Shown: positions 34,542 to 43,754 of the stretch, in pieces
Numbering within the stretch: the first letter of the stretch is position 1
How the letters are laid out: the number at the start of each line of letters is the position of its first letter
Assembly (NCBI RefSeq): GCF_027111315.2
Contig: NZ_CP114289.2
Span: 124,001-188,000 of the forward strand
DNA length: 64,000 bases
Source: Flavobacterium limnophilum
Lineage (GTDB): Bacteria > Bacteroidota > Bacteroidia > Flavobacteriales > Flavobacteriaceae
Direction: 5' to 3'
Notes under the pieces: generated by a model
Told to the model about the DNA's origin: nothing
What the model saw: only the letters and a program-made list of their open reading frames with translations
Databases searched by the model: none
Program-made: the position numbers and the translations under genes

Positions 34542-35670
34542 TCCCAAGAGAATAGCCGTTTTATGCAATTATGAATTGCTGCCCGAACGAGTGGGCGGCA
34601 TGGATTATTTCTTTTGGCAATTTGATGAAAAGTGTAAGGAAAACAATATTCAAGTCGATTGGTTTTTCCCCAATACAGCCACCCACGGAAATTATCCCGA
34701 TTTGACTATTTATTCCAATGCAACAGAAAACGTGGAGACTAATTTTCTAGACTTTTGCAAACAAAACGAAATAGCCTATTCACACATCATTACCCATTTT
34801 TTGGAGTTGTGCACTCCTTTTTTTAGAGCCATAAAACAATGGTCTAAAGCCCAAATTATTGGCATAGACCACAATCCAAGACCCTTGGGTGGCTATCCTT
34901 TTGGAAAAAAAATAAAGAAAAAAATCAAGGGATTCTTGTATTCCAGATACATCGACAGCTTTGTTGGCGTTTCGGATTATACGGCAAAAGAATTGCTGAA
35001 AGATTTTGGTTCCCAAATAAAAAACAAAACTCGGGTAATCCACAACGGAATTCTTCTGGAAGCTATTCAGGCAAGAACATCGAGAAGCGAAACGAAACCC
35101 CGTTTTTTGACCGCTTCCCATTTGCGGGAATCCAAAGGAATTCAGGACTTGATTCAGGCGGTTTTCTTGTTGCCAAAAGAAATAAAAGAGGAAATAGTCA
35201 TCGCTATTTATGGCGACGGCCCTTACAGAAAGCAATTGGAAAACCAAGTGGGCCGTTTGGGTTTGGGTAACTGTTTCCGTTTTATGGGAAGCAGTTCCAA
35301 TCTTAAAGCCGTTTATTGCCAGTATGATTACATGCTCCAACCGACCCACATGGAATGTTTCAGTTTGTCGATTCTGGAAAGCTTGGCGGCCAATGTGCCT
35401 GTTGTTACCACCAATGTGGGAGGAAATGAAGAAGCCGTAATCCACAATGGGAATGGGTATGTTTTTAAGGCCAAAGATGTTCCTGCCCTGACCACTCTTT
35501 TGACTGAAATTTATCTAGGAACGAAAAAAATAGATTGGAACACTAGAATCGATATAGAAAGACGTTTTTCTTTGGCGAAAATGGTGGAACGACATTTTTT
35601 AATTTTAACCGAGAACCCTGTCAGGGTTCAAAACCCTGACAGGGTTGAAACCAACACTACCAACAAATGA
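34534..35670 (+). CDS. GT4-type glycosyltransferase
   Basis: The 378-aa GT-B enzyme starts in the end of the previous gene (8-bp overlap). It has RVGGMDYFFWQFDEKC, IGIDHNPRPLGG, FVGVSDYTAKELL, RVIHNGILLE, the ASHLRESKGIQDLIQAV and IYGDGPYRKQLE donor-domain phrases and the E-x7-E site THMECFSLSILESLAANVPVVTTNVGG. Its last residues (ENPVRVQNPDRVE) are encoded by the AACCCTGTCAGGGTT repeat, so the native C-terminus has been replaced or extended. The stop overlaps the ATG of the next gene. Confidence 0.85.
   Translation: MNNPKRIAVLCNYELLPERVGGMDYFFWQFDEKCKENNIQVDWFFPNTATHGNYPDLTIYSNATENVETNFLDFCKQNEIAYSHIITHFLELCTPFFRAIKQWSKAQIIGIDHNPRPLGGYPFGKKIKKKIKGFLYSRYIDSFVGVSDYTAKELLKDFGSQIKNKTRVIHNGILLEAIQARTSRSETKPRFLTASHLRESKGIQDLIQAVFLLPKEIKEEIVIAIYGDGPYRKQLENQVGRLGLGNCFRFMGSSSNLKAVYCQYDYMLQPTHMECFSLSILESLAANVPVVTTNVGGNEEAVIHNGNGYVFKAKDVPALTTLLTEIYLGTKKIDWNTRIDIERRFSLAKMVERHFLILTENPVRVQNPDRVETNTTNK
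35614..35646 (+). repeat. AACCCTGTCAGGGTT palindrome pair, copy 2, inside a gene
   Basis: Identical over 31 bases to the copy at 32996-33026. It encodes the near-C-terminal residues of the glycosyltransferase gene at 34534. Confidence 0.85.
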
Positions 35671-36821
35671 AAATAGCCTTCTTGACCCCCGAATACCCCC
35701 ACCCCAAAACAGGAAGTTCCGGTGGGATCGGCACGAGTATCAAGAACCTGGCTGTTGGACTTTTGGCGGAAGGTTGTTCGGTTCGGGTGTTGGTTTATGG
35801 TCAAAAAGAGGAAGGTGTTTTTGACGATAATGGGATAACAGTGCAGCAAATCCGCAACGTGAAATTCAAGGGCTTGTCTTGGTGGTTGACCCGGAAAAAG
35901 TTGGAACGCCTCATCAATCAATTGTATGCCAACAATGCCATCGACTTGGTGGAAGCCCCTGATTGGACCGGGATCACTTCTTTTGTCCAACCCCAAAAGT
36001 GTCCCATTGTCATTCGATTGAACGGTTCCGACACTTATTTTTGTCATTTGGACCAGCGTCCCGTGAAATGGATAAACAAGTTCCACGAACGAAGAGCCCT
36101 TCAAAAGGCTGATGGTTTATTATCGGTAAGTCAATTCACGGCGGATTTAACCAACGCAGTTTTTGGATTAAAGAAAGCATTTGCCATCATTCCCAATTCG
36201 ATAGATGTGGATTTGTTTGACAGCAATGACGATGGGGATGACAAGGAAGAGAATGTCATATTTTATTTTGGCAGCCTGATACGCAAAAAAGGGTTGTTGG
36301 AATTGCCACTGATTTTCAATGAAGTCGTTCGGAAAAATCCCGAGGCTACACTCGTTTTGATAGGCAAAGACGTTTCGGACGTGCTTACTGGAAATCCATC
36401 GACCTGGGCAATGATGCAATCCCAATTTACAGCCGAAGCCTTGCGAAATACCAGTTATTTGGGAAGTGTTCCGTATCAAGAGATAAAAGAACACATCAAA
36501 GCCGCCAGCCTTTGTGTTTTTCCTACATTTGCCGAGGCGTTGCCGGTTTCCTGGATTGAGGCGATGGCCATGCAAAAACCGATTGTCGCCTCCAATATAG
36601 GTTGGGCCAAGGAAATCATTGAAGAGGGCGTGGAAGGTTTTTTGGTGCATCCCAAAGACCATAAACACTATGCCGAAAGGATTTTGGAGTTGTTGGATAA
36701 TCCAAAAATGCAAGAAGATTTTGGAGTGGCAGCCAGAGAAAAAGTAATTTCTACATTTAGTATGAAAATAGTGGCGAGACAAAGTATGTCGTTTTACAAG
36801 AAATGGATAGCATCAAAATGA
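35667..36821 (+). CDS. GT4-type glycosyltransferase
   Basis: The 384-aa protein shows the classic GT4 layout: FLTPEYPHPKTGSSGGIGTS at the N-terminus, VEAPDWTG, VIRLNGSDTYF, GLLSVSQFTADLT, AIIPNSIDVDLF, FYFGSLIRKKGLLELP, VLIGKDV and the donor site FPTFAEALPVSWIEAMAMQK, then EGVEGFLV. It overlaps the genes on both sides by 4 bases (ATGA), so the run from 34534 to 37627 is one transcription unit. Confidence 0.88.
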   Translation: MKIAFLTPEYPHPKTGSSGGIGTSIKNLAVGLLAEGCSVRVLVYGQKEEGVFDDNGITVQQIRNVKFKGLSWWLTRKKLERLINQLYANNAIDLVEAPDWTGITSFVQPQKCPIVIRLNGSDTYFCHLDQRPVKWINKFHERRALQKADGLLSVSQFTADLTNAVFGLKKAFAIIPNSIDVDLFDSNDDGDDKEENVIFYFGSLIRKKGLLELPLIFNEVVRKNPEATLVLIGKDVSDVLTGNPSTWAMMQSQFTAEALRNTSYLGSVPYQEIKEHIKAASLCVFPTFAEALPVSWIEAMAMQKPIVASNIGWAKEIIEEGVEGFLVHPKDHKHYAERILELLDNPKMQEDFGVAAREKVISTFSMKIVARQSMSFYKKWIASK

Positions 36822-37627
36822 AGAAGCAGCTAAAAAAAACAATAAGTGCCCTTTTTCCAAAGGGTGACTTGAAGGAGCAAATCAAGTTGGCGTATTACGG
36901 CATCAACAAACCGGCACACACCAGCTATGGATTAGCTAAAGGAAATAACGGTAAATCAACTTTCAAAACCATTTTCAAGGAGGTTTCCTTGATTACCCAT
37001 GAAGCCTTGTATTTTATCGTACCCGATTTTAATTACTACCAGCATTTTTATAAAGTGAAAACCAATGATGTCGTTCTTGATGCGGGTGCCAATTGCGGGC
37101 ATTTGACCCTTTTCTTTTCGAAATTGGTTGGAAAGAACGGGATGGTGTATGCCTTTGAACCCGACAAATTCAACATTGAAAGAATAGCGCAGAATAGACA
37201 ATTGAACAAGGATTTGGCCGACAACATCAAAATAGAGGAGTTGTTGCTGTGGAATGAAAATAAATTAGTCGATTTTAATGAAGCGGGAACGGTGGGTTCT
37301 TCGGCGGTCTGGATTCCGGATGCCGACAAATGCGTCCAAAAAGAAGCCGTGCGAATTGATGACTGGGTGTTGAAAAACAATATCCAAAAACTGGATTTTA
37401 TCAAAATGGACATTGAAGGAGCCGAAATTGAAGCTTTGGACGGATGCGTGCAAACCATCGCAAAATTGAGGCCCCATTTTGCGATTGCCTCTTATCATAT
37501 CGTGGATGGCGAAGCGACCTACATCAAAGTGGAGGAATTCTTCAAAAGAATCAATTATCCCTGTAAAACCATTCGATTCCGAAAAAATGAAATTATAACC
37601 TTTGCGGGAGCATCCCTAAACGAATAA
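36818..37627 (+). CDS. FkbM-family SAM-dependent methyltransferase
   Basis: From ATG 36818 (ATGA overlap with the previous stop) the product is 269 aa; the frame is open from 36803. It carries VVLDAGANCGHLTLFFSK (about 84-101), VYAFEPD, and the FkbM hallmark LDFIKMDIEGAEIEALDG. Members methylate oxygen atoms on sugars or polyketides; here a sugar hydroxyl of the polysaccharide is the likely target. The N-terminal ~75 residues are outside the methyltransferase domain. Confidence 0.88.
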   Translation: MKKQLKKTISALFPKGDLKEQIKLAYYGINKPAHTSYGLAKGNNGKSTFKTIFKEVSLITHEALYFIVPDFNYYQHFYKVKTNDVVLDAGANCGHLTLFFSKLVGKNGMVYAFEPDKFNIERIAQNRQLNKDLADNIKIEELLLWNENKLVDFNEAGTVGSSAVWIPDADKCVQKEAVRIDDWVLKNNIQKLDFIKMDIEGAEIEALDGCVQTIAKLRPHFAIASYHIVDGEATYIKVEEFFKRINYPCKTIRFRKNEIITFAGASLNE

Positions 37628-37631
37628 TACA

Positions 37632-39179
37632 ATGATAATTCTTTATCATAATGGCAAAGATGTTGTGGAAATGGCCAATGCCAATGCTTTAGGCGTGGCC
37701 ACTGTTGGAGGTCGATCAATCGCTGTGGTTCTTTTTGAGATAGCCCAAGCACATCCCAAAGAGTTATTGTTGTGGTGTCATCAAGACTTGAAAGAGCAAT
37801 TCAATAGACAGGAAATCGGGAATTTGTTTCATCACCATAAATTGCTGCTTTCTTATAATCCATCCGACACTCCATTTTTAGGCGAAAATATAGGCTACAT
37901 AGATGCTTCCCTTTTTATTCGAGCCAATAAGCAAGTGCCTTATGCCAGTTGGCAAATGAGCAGTGCTGTAGGAGGAATTCAGGCAGCAGTGCTATTGGCT
38001 TTGAACAATGCCATTCCGATGGATGCCAATTTCGATTATTTTTTGTGTTCCTTGGCAAAACTATTGATGCCAAAAGGATTGTTGTGTTATTCGGAACCCC
38101 GACTTTTAAAATCCCATTCGAAAAGTGTTGCCCCCAAAACGAGTAGCTACACCTTGTTTCGTTTTGTAAAACAACATTACAGGATCCGTTGGGTTTTCTT
38201 GTTGCTGTTGAATTTATTTTTGTACGAACGAAAGTTTCCTCTTTTGCCTTTCCTTTTTTCCTTTTTCCATAAAAACAGGAACAAGATAAATATCGATTTG
38301 GAGGCCATCAAAGTGCAATCTTCTCGAAAAGTGGTGGATCAAGCGACTGTGGATGTCATTATTCCAACCATCGGGAGAAAGGACTATTTGCATGCCATTC
38401 TGGAAGATTTGAAGGCACAAACGCAGCTGCCGGCCAATGTTATTGTCGTAGAGCAAAATCCTGATGAAGGTAGTACTTCGGAATTGGATTATTTAACGAC
38501 AGCAGCATGGCCATTTGCCATAAAGCATACTTTTACCCATCAAGCCGGTGCTTGCAATGCAAGGAATATTGCCTTGTCTCAAATAACCAGTGAATGGGTT
38601 TTCTTTGCGGATGATGATATCAGGATTGGGGTTGATTTCATCCAAAAAGCCTTGGAAAAGATTAATGATTTTGGCGCCGAAGCGGTTTCTTTTAAATGCC
38701 TTTTGAAAGGGCAAAAGCAAAGGAACACAACCGTTTTTCAATGGTCAAGTTTTGGCTCGGGCTGTAGTTTTGCATTGGCAGAAATCCTGAAGAATTGTTC
38801 CTTCAATAGGGGGTATGAATTTGGTTTTGGAGAAGACGGTGATTTTGGCATGCAATTGCGCCATCAGGGACATGATGTCCTGTATTTGCCCGAACCTGAA
38901 ATACTGCATTTGAAGGCTCCCGTTGGAGGTTTTAGAACGAAACCCACCTTGCAATGGCAAAATGACGACATCCAACCCAAGCCGTCACCAACCGTAATGT
39001 TGTATCAATTGTTGCATACTACTCCAGCCCAGACCAACAGCTATAAAACCACCTTGTTCTTAAAGTATTACCGACTTCAAAAAATTAAAAACCCGATACG
39101 CTATTATTGTACTTTTCAAAAACAATGGGCGAGAAGCGTGTTTTGGGCTAATAAATTAAAAAGACAAAATGAAATTTAG
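37632..39179 (+). CDS. Two-domain protein: unknown N-terminal domain plus family 2 glycosyltransferase
   Basis: The 515-aa product is longer than usual for GT2. Residues ~235-515 are a GT2 domain: VDVIIPTIGRKDYLHAILED, VIVVEQNPDEGS, QAGACNARNIAL, FFADDDIRI (DxD) and GFGEDGDFGMQLRHQGHDV. Residues 1-235 (starting MIILYHNGKDVVEMANANAL, with FLGENIGYIDASLFIRANKQ and a basic, hydrophobic stretch around 185-215) match nothing I recognise. It ends by overlapping the next GT2 gene by 11 bp. Confidence 0.8.
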   Translation: MIILYHNGKDVVEMANANALGVATVGGRSIAVVLFEIAQAHPKELLLWCHQDLKEQFNRQEIGNLFHHHKLLLSYNPSDTPFLGENIGYIDASLFIRANKQVPYASWQMSSAVGGIQAAVLLALNNAIPMDANFDYFLCSLAKLLMPKGLLCYSEPRLLKSHSKSVAPKTSSYTLFRFVKQHYRIRWVFLLLLNLFLYERKFPLLPFLFSFFHKNRNKINIDLEAIKVQSSRKVVDQATVDVIIPTIGRKDYLHAILEDLKAQTQLPANVIVVEQNPDEGSTSELDYLTTAAWPFAIKHTFTHQAGACNARNIALSQITSEWVFFADDDIRIGVDFIQKALEKINDFGAEAVSFKCLLKGQKQRNTTVFQWSSFGSGCSFALAEILKNCSFNRGYEFGFGEDGDFGMQLRHQGHDVLYLPEPEILHLKAPVGGFRTKPTLQWQNDDIQPKPSPTVMLYQLLHTTPAQTNSYKTTLFLKYYRLQKIKNPIRYYCTFQKQWARSVFWANKLKRQNEI

Positions 39180-40161
39180 TTTAATCATCTGCACCTATAT
39201 GCGTCCTGAACCCTTGCTCCAATTGTTGCAATCGGTTCAAGGGCAAACTCTGTATCCCGATGAAATCCTGATAATTGACGGTTCGACCAATCAAGAAGCC
39301 GAATTGGTTTTAAAGGACAATCCATTCGCCAATCTGCATTATTTTTCCGTTCCGCCGGAACATCGTGGCTTGACCAAGCAAAGGAATTATGGTATTGACA
39401 GGGTGGGAAAGGAAATGGAAGTGGTTTGTTTTCTGGATGACGACACGATTTTGGAAAAGGACTATTTTGAAGAGGTCCTAACTACATTCAAAGAAAATCC
39501 AAGTATTTGGGGAGTGGGGGGCGTGGCTGTTAACGAGAACAGTTGGACTTTGGCCGAGCCGAACAAGAAATACGATTCCCGCCGTTATTATCAATGGGAA
39601 GGATTTGTTTACAAAGAAGGACAGCGCAACGTGGTTCGCCATTATTTGGGGCTGTCATCCCATTTGGGACCGGGACGAATGCCTGAGTATTCCCACGGCA
39701 AAACTTGCGGGTTTCCCTTGACTGGAAAGACTTATGAGGTGGATTTGTTGATGGGAATGTCGTTTGCTTTCCGAAAAAAGGTGGTGGATGCCATCCGGTT
39801 CTCCCCTTATTTTGAGGGCTATGGCTTGTATGAGGATGCCGATTTCAGCATTCGCGCCTTGGAGTTTGGAAAAAATGCCGTCAATACCAAGGCACGCTTA
39901 AGTCATTATCATCATCCCTCGGGCAGACCCAATCAATACCAATACGGCAAGATGGTGGTGCGAAACGGCTGGTACGTTTGGAGGGTCAAGAACCCACAAC
40001 CTTCATTAGAAGCGAAACTAAAATGGAATTTCATTACCCTTGTATTGACCATGATCCGATTTTCGAATACCTTTACCACCGCCAAAAGAAAACAAGCCTT
40101 CACCGAAGCATTAGGACGAACCGTGGGTTGGTGGAGTTTGTGGGGGAATAAACCTAAATAA
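39169..40161 (+). CDS. Family 2 glycosyltransferase
   Basis: This 330-aa enzyme has FSLIICTYMRPEPLLQLLQS, LIIDGSTNQEAE, GLTKQRNYGIDRV, CFLDDDTIL, GVGGVAVNE and the late YEDADFSIRALEFGKNA motif. It closes the tight gene run that starts at 33144. About 216 bp without a recognised gene follow. Confidence 0.88.
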   Translation: MKFSLIICTYMRPEPLLQLLQSVQGQTLYPDEILIIDGSTNQEAELVLKDNPFANLHYFSVPPEHRGLTKQRNYGIDRVGKEMEVVCFLDDDTILEKDYFEEVLTTFKENPSIWGVGGVAVNENSWTLAEPNKKYDSRRYYQWEGFVYKEGQRNVVRHYLGLSSHLGPGRMPEYSHGKTCGFPLTGKTYEVDLLMGMSFAFRKKVVDAIRFSPYFEGYGLYEDADFSIRALEFGKNAVNTKARLSHYHHPSGRPNQYQYGKMVVRNGWYVWRVKNPQPSLEAKLKWNFITLVLTMIRFSNTFTTAKRKQAFTEALGRTVGWWSLWGNKPK

Positions 40162-40322
40162 ATTATTACTATTTGTCTTTATGGCTCATAATTGTTCCTT
40201 CTTTTATCTTGTATATTCAATCTAGATTTACACTACCCAAAAAGGAGGCTTCTTCTATCATCTCTTGGGCAGAATTATTATAAAAATCCTAAATAATTGA
40301 CTTTCTTTGTAGTTGACAAATC

Positions 40323-40330
40323 TAAATTTG
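40323..40330 (+). promoter_or_regulatory. Candidate -7 element for the 40378 operon
   Basis: TAAATTTG fits TAnnTTTG exactly, 47 bp before ATG 40378. The nearest upstream TTGs are 7, 13 and 23 bases away rather than 17-19, so the site is tentative. Confidence 0.3.
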
Positions 40331-40377
40331 TTTTGGATAAAAGTAAAATTAAAAAGATTTTAGAATCGAGAAATTAG

Positions 40378-41091
40378 ATGAAAGACTATATCGGAAATGA
40401 ATTAGAGTTATTTAAACATGCCCATAATTGGAAAAAATACTACGCGAAATTTATAGAGGGATATTTAAAAAATGACGTTCTGGAAGTCGGTGCTGGAATT
40501 GGTGAAACAACACACTCATTGTGTGATGGAACCCAAAATTGTTGGGTTTGCATTGAACCCGATGGACAATTAACCAAAGAAATTGAGATAAAAAAAGAAA
40601 ATGGCTACTTGCCTTTTTTTATTGAAATTATTACAGGCACTTTAGACGGAATGGATGCTAACAGAAAATTTGATGCCATAATTTATGTCGATGTTATGGA
40701 ACATATTGAAAATGATGCAGAAGAGTTAAAAAAAGCAGCTAATTTTTTGAAACCCAATGGACATATAATTATTTTGGTTCCTGCCCATAATTATTTGTTC
40801 AGCAAATTTGATGAATCCATAGGACATTATAGAAGATACAATAAAGACATGCTTGCCAAAGCGGTTCCAGAGGGATTTCAAAAAGTAGATTTACGTTATT
40901 TGGATTCGATTGGATTATTTGCTTCTTTAGCCAACAAATGGTTTTTAAAACAAGATTATCCCAAATTAAAACAAATAAAATTTTGGGATAATTACATGAT
41001 ACCGATTTCTAAAATTGTTGATGCAATTACTTTTTATTCAATGGGTAAAACAGTAGTTGGGGTTTGGAAAAAAATACAGGCAAATGAATAG
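40378..41091 (+). CDS. Class I SAM-dependent methyltransferase
   Basis: The 237-aa protein has VLEVGAGIGETTHSL (about 34-48), CIEPDGQL, IIYVDVMEHIENDAEELK (about 101-118) and FLKPNGHIIILVPAH (about 122-136), the Methyltransf_11/12 pattern. It overlaps the GtrB-like gene by 8 bp and with it and the GT39-like gene forms an AT-rich three-gene unit. A sugar or lipid-carrier substrate is likely but not visible. Confidence 0.82.
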   Translation: MKDYIGNELELFKHAHNWKKYYAKFIEGYLKNDVLEVGAGIGETTHSLCDGTQNCWVCIEPDGQLTKEIEIKKENGYLPFFIEIITGTLDGMDANRKFDAIIYVDVMEHIENDAEELKKAANFLKPNGHIIILVPAHNYLFSKFDESIGHYRRYNKDMLAKAVPEGFQKVDLRYLDSIGLFASLANKWFLKQDYPKLKQIKFWDNYMIPISKIVDAITFYSMGKTVVGVWKKIQANE

Positions 41092-42055
41092 AGAATTAAA
41101 AAAAATTATTTGTGTAATTCCAGTTTATAATGACTGGGAAAGTTTCTCAATACTGGTAAGTACTATTGAGAAAACGTATTGTACACCACAAAAAAAAATC
41201 GCAATCCATATTGTTGCCATTAATGACGGCTCTTTTGAAGAAAAAGAAGATAATATGTTCACAGATGAAATTCCGATAGAAATAATAAATTTAAAAGTAA
41301 ATATTGGGCATCAAAGAGCCATTGCGGTTGGATTGCAATTTGTTAATGATACTAAATCAAATTTTGACTATGTAGTGGTTTTAGATAGTGACGGTGAAGA
41401 CAAACCCGAAGACTTGGTTTATTTGGTATCGAAATGTGAAGAAGAAAAGGACCAAAAAATTATTTTTGCACAAAGGAAAAAAAGGCAGGAATCGTTTTTT
41501 TTTAAAATAGGGTATTTCTTTTACAAAACCTTTTTTTATGGATTGACTGGACAAAAAATAAATTTTGGAAACTTTAGTTGTATTCCAAAAAAACTTTTAA
41601 AAAGAGTGGTAGTTCAGGATAATTTGTGGAACCATTATTCGGGAAGCATAATTCAATCCAAGACCCCATTTGGCAAAGTTTTATTGGATAGGGGAATACG
41701 ATATGCAGGACATTCTAAAATGAATTTTACAAGTTTGATACTGCACGGTTTAAGTTCTATTTCTGTTTATTTTGACTCCTTGTCAGTTCGGATATTAAAA
41801 CTTTCCTTATTCGGAATTTTAGTGTGTTTCCTGTCGGTTCTGTCTGTTTTGTACATTAAACTTTTTACGGAATCCTCTATTCCGGGTTGGGCATCTAATT
41901 TAATTTTAATCTTTTTTAGTATCATACTTCAGTTTTCATCGGTTACGCTGATTGTATTGTTGATGCAACTTAGCGCTAGAAAAAACATTAAAACTCCATC
42001 AGAAGGAATTTATAAAGAGTTTATAGACTCCATTCAAATGTCATGCAAAGAATAA
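41084..42055 (+). CDS. DPM1/GtrB-like polyprenyl-phosphate glycosyltransferase
   Basis: From ATG 41084 the product is 323 aa. The GT2 part has ICVIPVYNDWESFSIL, AINDGS, NIGHQRAIAVGLQF and VVVLDSDGEDKPEDL, and the family's NFSCIPKKLL. Two hydrophobic helices at the C-terminus (about 235-260 and 275-300) match GtrB/ArnC-type enzymes, which load a sugar onto polyprenyl phosphate. The GT39-like gene next door would use such a donor. Confidence 0.85.
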   Translation: MNRELKKIICVIPVYNDWESFSILVSTIEKTYCTPQKKIAIHIVAINDGSFEEKEDNMFTDEIPIEIINLKVNIGHQRAIAVGLQFVNDTKSNFDYVVVLDSDGEDKPEDLVYLVSKCEEEKDQKIIFAQRKKRQESFFFKIGYFFYKTFFYGLTGQKINFGNFSCIPKKLLKRVVVQDNLWNHYSGSIIQSKTPFGKVLLDRGIRYAGHSKMNFTSLILHGLSSISVYFDSLSVRILKLSLFGILVCFLSVLSVLYIKLFTESSIPGWASNLILIFFSIILQFSSVTLIVLLMQLSARKNIKTPSEGIYKEFIDSIQMSCKE

Positions 42056-42094
42056 TCAGATTATTTAGTAATCTATCAATAATAAAAAGGAGAA

Positions 42095-43456
42095 ATGAAT
42101 AAAATTGATTTTTCGACCAAAAGGGTTAATCTTGCTATAGTTGTATTGTCAGCCATAGTAATGTTGATTGTTTTAAATTTTCCATTTAGTGCAAACCTTC
42201 TTGGCGATTATACTTTCCATGAGGAGTCCAAAAATATGGCTTTGTTTCTTAAAGGAGAAGTTGCTTCAGACAAGGTAGTGATTACCAAAGCGCCAGGGCC
42301 TATATTATTTTATACACCTGCTTATTTATTGGCATCGTCCGATGCCACCGACGAGCAGCTTTGGGTATATGGAGTCTTGTTTACCTCCATTATCGTTACC
42401 ATCAGTTTATTGCTGATTTTCAGGATTGCTGCCGCTTTCTTTTCAAAGGAAGTTGGACTCTTGAGTGTCCTGCTTTTTTTTGTTTTTCCAATACATTGTT
42501 ATTATTCCTTGGGTATATTGGCCGAAATACCTGCCTTTTTTTCGTTGGTCTTGGCTCTTTATGGTTGGGCTATAGCCTTTAGTGAAGCTTCAAAAAAAAG
42601 AGGTTGGCTGCTGCTGACGCTAGGAATGTGGTTGCTTATTTTGAACCGTCCTAATGCCTTGTTGCTTCTTGGAATACTATTGGCAGTGATAGCCTATTCC
42701 TTTTTTAAGAAGAAATCGTTTTATGCACTCTATGGAAAAAAACTAGGATTTACTTTTATCACTGTTTTGTTGTTTAGTATGGGAACTTTACAAATGGCCA
42801 AAACGATAAATGGCAATTCATCAAATCAAAGTCAAGAATTTTATTTTTATTACGTAGCATTTCAAGGGAGATTCCAGTTTAGAGACGAACCTACCGATTG
42901 GCGTTTCTGGGAAAGTGACAATCGACCCGACAGTAAAGATTATCAAAACTGGATTCGTAGTGGAAGTGAACTAGATGCAGTTATGGTTAAAACAAAGCAG
43001 TCCAATATTGAAGTCTATCGTGATTTTATCCTAAGCGATATGATGGCTCATCCTTTTATAACGATTAGACAAATTTTGGTCAGAAGTTTTTATGGGCATG
43101 TTAATATTATTAGCAAAGTACAACCTTCCCAATTTGATCTGGGGCCTTTCAAAGGAACTTTTGGTTATTGGAGTTTTTTGTTGTTTGTCAATTCAATCAA
43201 CTTATTGGTGCTTCTTGGGTTAGTATTGTTTTTAATTAGAGAAAGAAACCTAATTCATTATTGGCTATTTTGGGGAGTCTGGATAGGTTTGCTCGTTTTT
43301 CATAGTTTGACTTATATGGAGCCACGGTATATTTTTCCGTCAAGGGTAGCTTTGTATGTCATGAGTGCCGCGGGTTTGTATCGTGTACATTGGATAAAAA
43401 CAATAATAAACAAGATTTCGAACTATGTGTTTCCAATGGGTTATTCGAACGAATGA
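42095..43456 (+). CDS. GT39/ArnT-like membrane glycosyltransferase
   Basis: The 453-aa protein has about ten to twelve membrane helices. The first extracytoplasmic loop has GDYTFHEESKNMALFLKG, whose acidic residues sit where GT39/GT83 enzymes keep their catalytic Asp/Glu, then KAPGPILFYTPAYLLA, AEIPAFFSLV and LILNRPNALLL. It probably transfers a polyprenyl-phosphate-linked sugar to a periplasmic acceptor. The neighbouring GtrB-like protein could make the donor. It is the last gene of the + strand locus. Confidence 0.78.
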   Translation: MNKIDFSTKRVNLAIVVLSAIVMLIVLNFPFSANLLGDYTFHEESKNMALFLKGEVASDKVVITKAPGPILFYTPAYLLASSDATDEQLWVYGVLFTSIIVTISLLLIFRIAAAFFSKEVGLLSVLLFFVFPIHCYYSLGILAEIPAFFSLVLALYGWAIAFSEASKKRGWLLLTLGMWLLILNRPNALLLLGILLAVIAYSFFKKKSFYALYGKKLGFTFITVLLFSMGTLQMAKTINGNSSNQSQEFYFYYVAFQGRFQFRDEPTDWRFWESDNRPDSKDYQNWIRSGSELDAVMVKTKQSNIEVYRDFILSDMMAHPFITIRQILVRSFYGHVNIISKVQPSQFDLGPFKGTFGYWSFLLFVNSINLLVLLGLVLFLIRERNLIHYWLFWGVWIGLLVFHSLTYMEPRYIFPSRVALYVMSAAGLYRVHWIKTIINKISNYVFPMGYSNE

Positions 43457-43561
43457 GGCTGGTAATCAATCTTGAAGAGAAGAGGGAAGAATTACAATAA
43501 AAACTTCAACCATGAAAAAGCAGGTGTATAGTAAGTTTAGGATTAAGAATTATATTTGTAT

Positions 43562-43601
43562 AGCTAAAGCAGGATTTATTTAATAACCTGTATAGTTATT
43601 T
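43562..43601 (-). repeat. 40-bp dispersed repeat, copy B (inverted)
   Basis: This is the exact reverse complement of 11269-11308, with GCTAAAGCAGGATTTATTTA on the plus strand at its left end. It lies in the 298-bp gap between the GT39-like gene and the reductase gene, which shows no gene of its own. Confidence 0.8.
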
Positions 43602-43754
43602 CTATACAACTTACGCCAGTTGTATTAGGTATTCAACTGTGTTTACATCGTCGTGTGATTTCAGGAGGGACAATGCTAACAAAACCCCGCCATTACAACG
43701 AGATGTTTCAACTTGTTTTTCAGTATTATGATAACCTGAAACCTGCGACTACTG

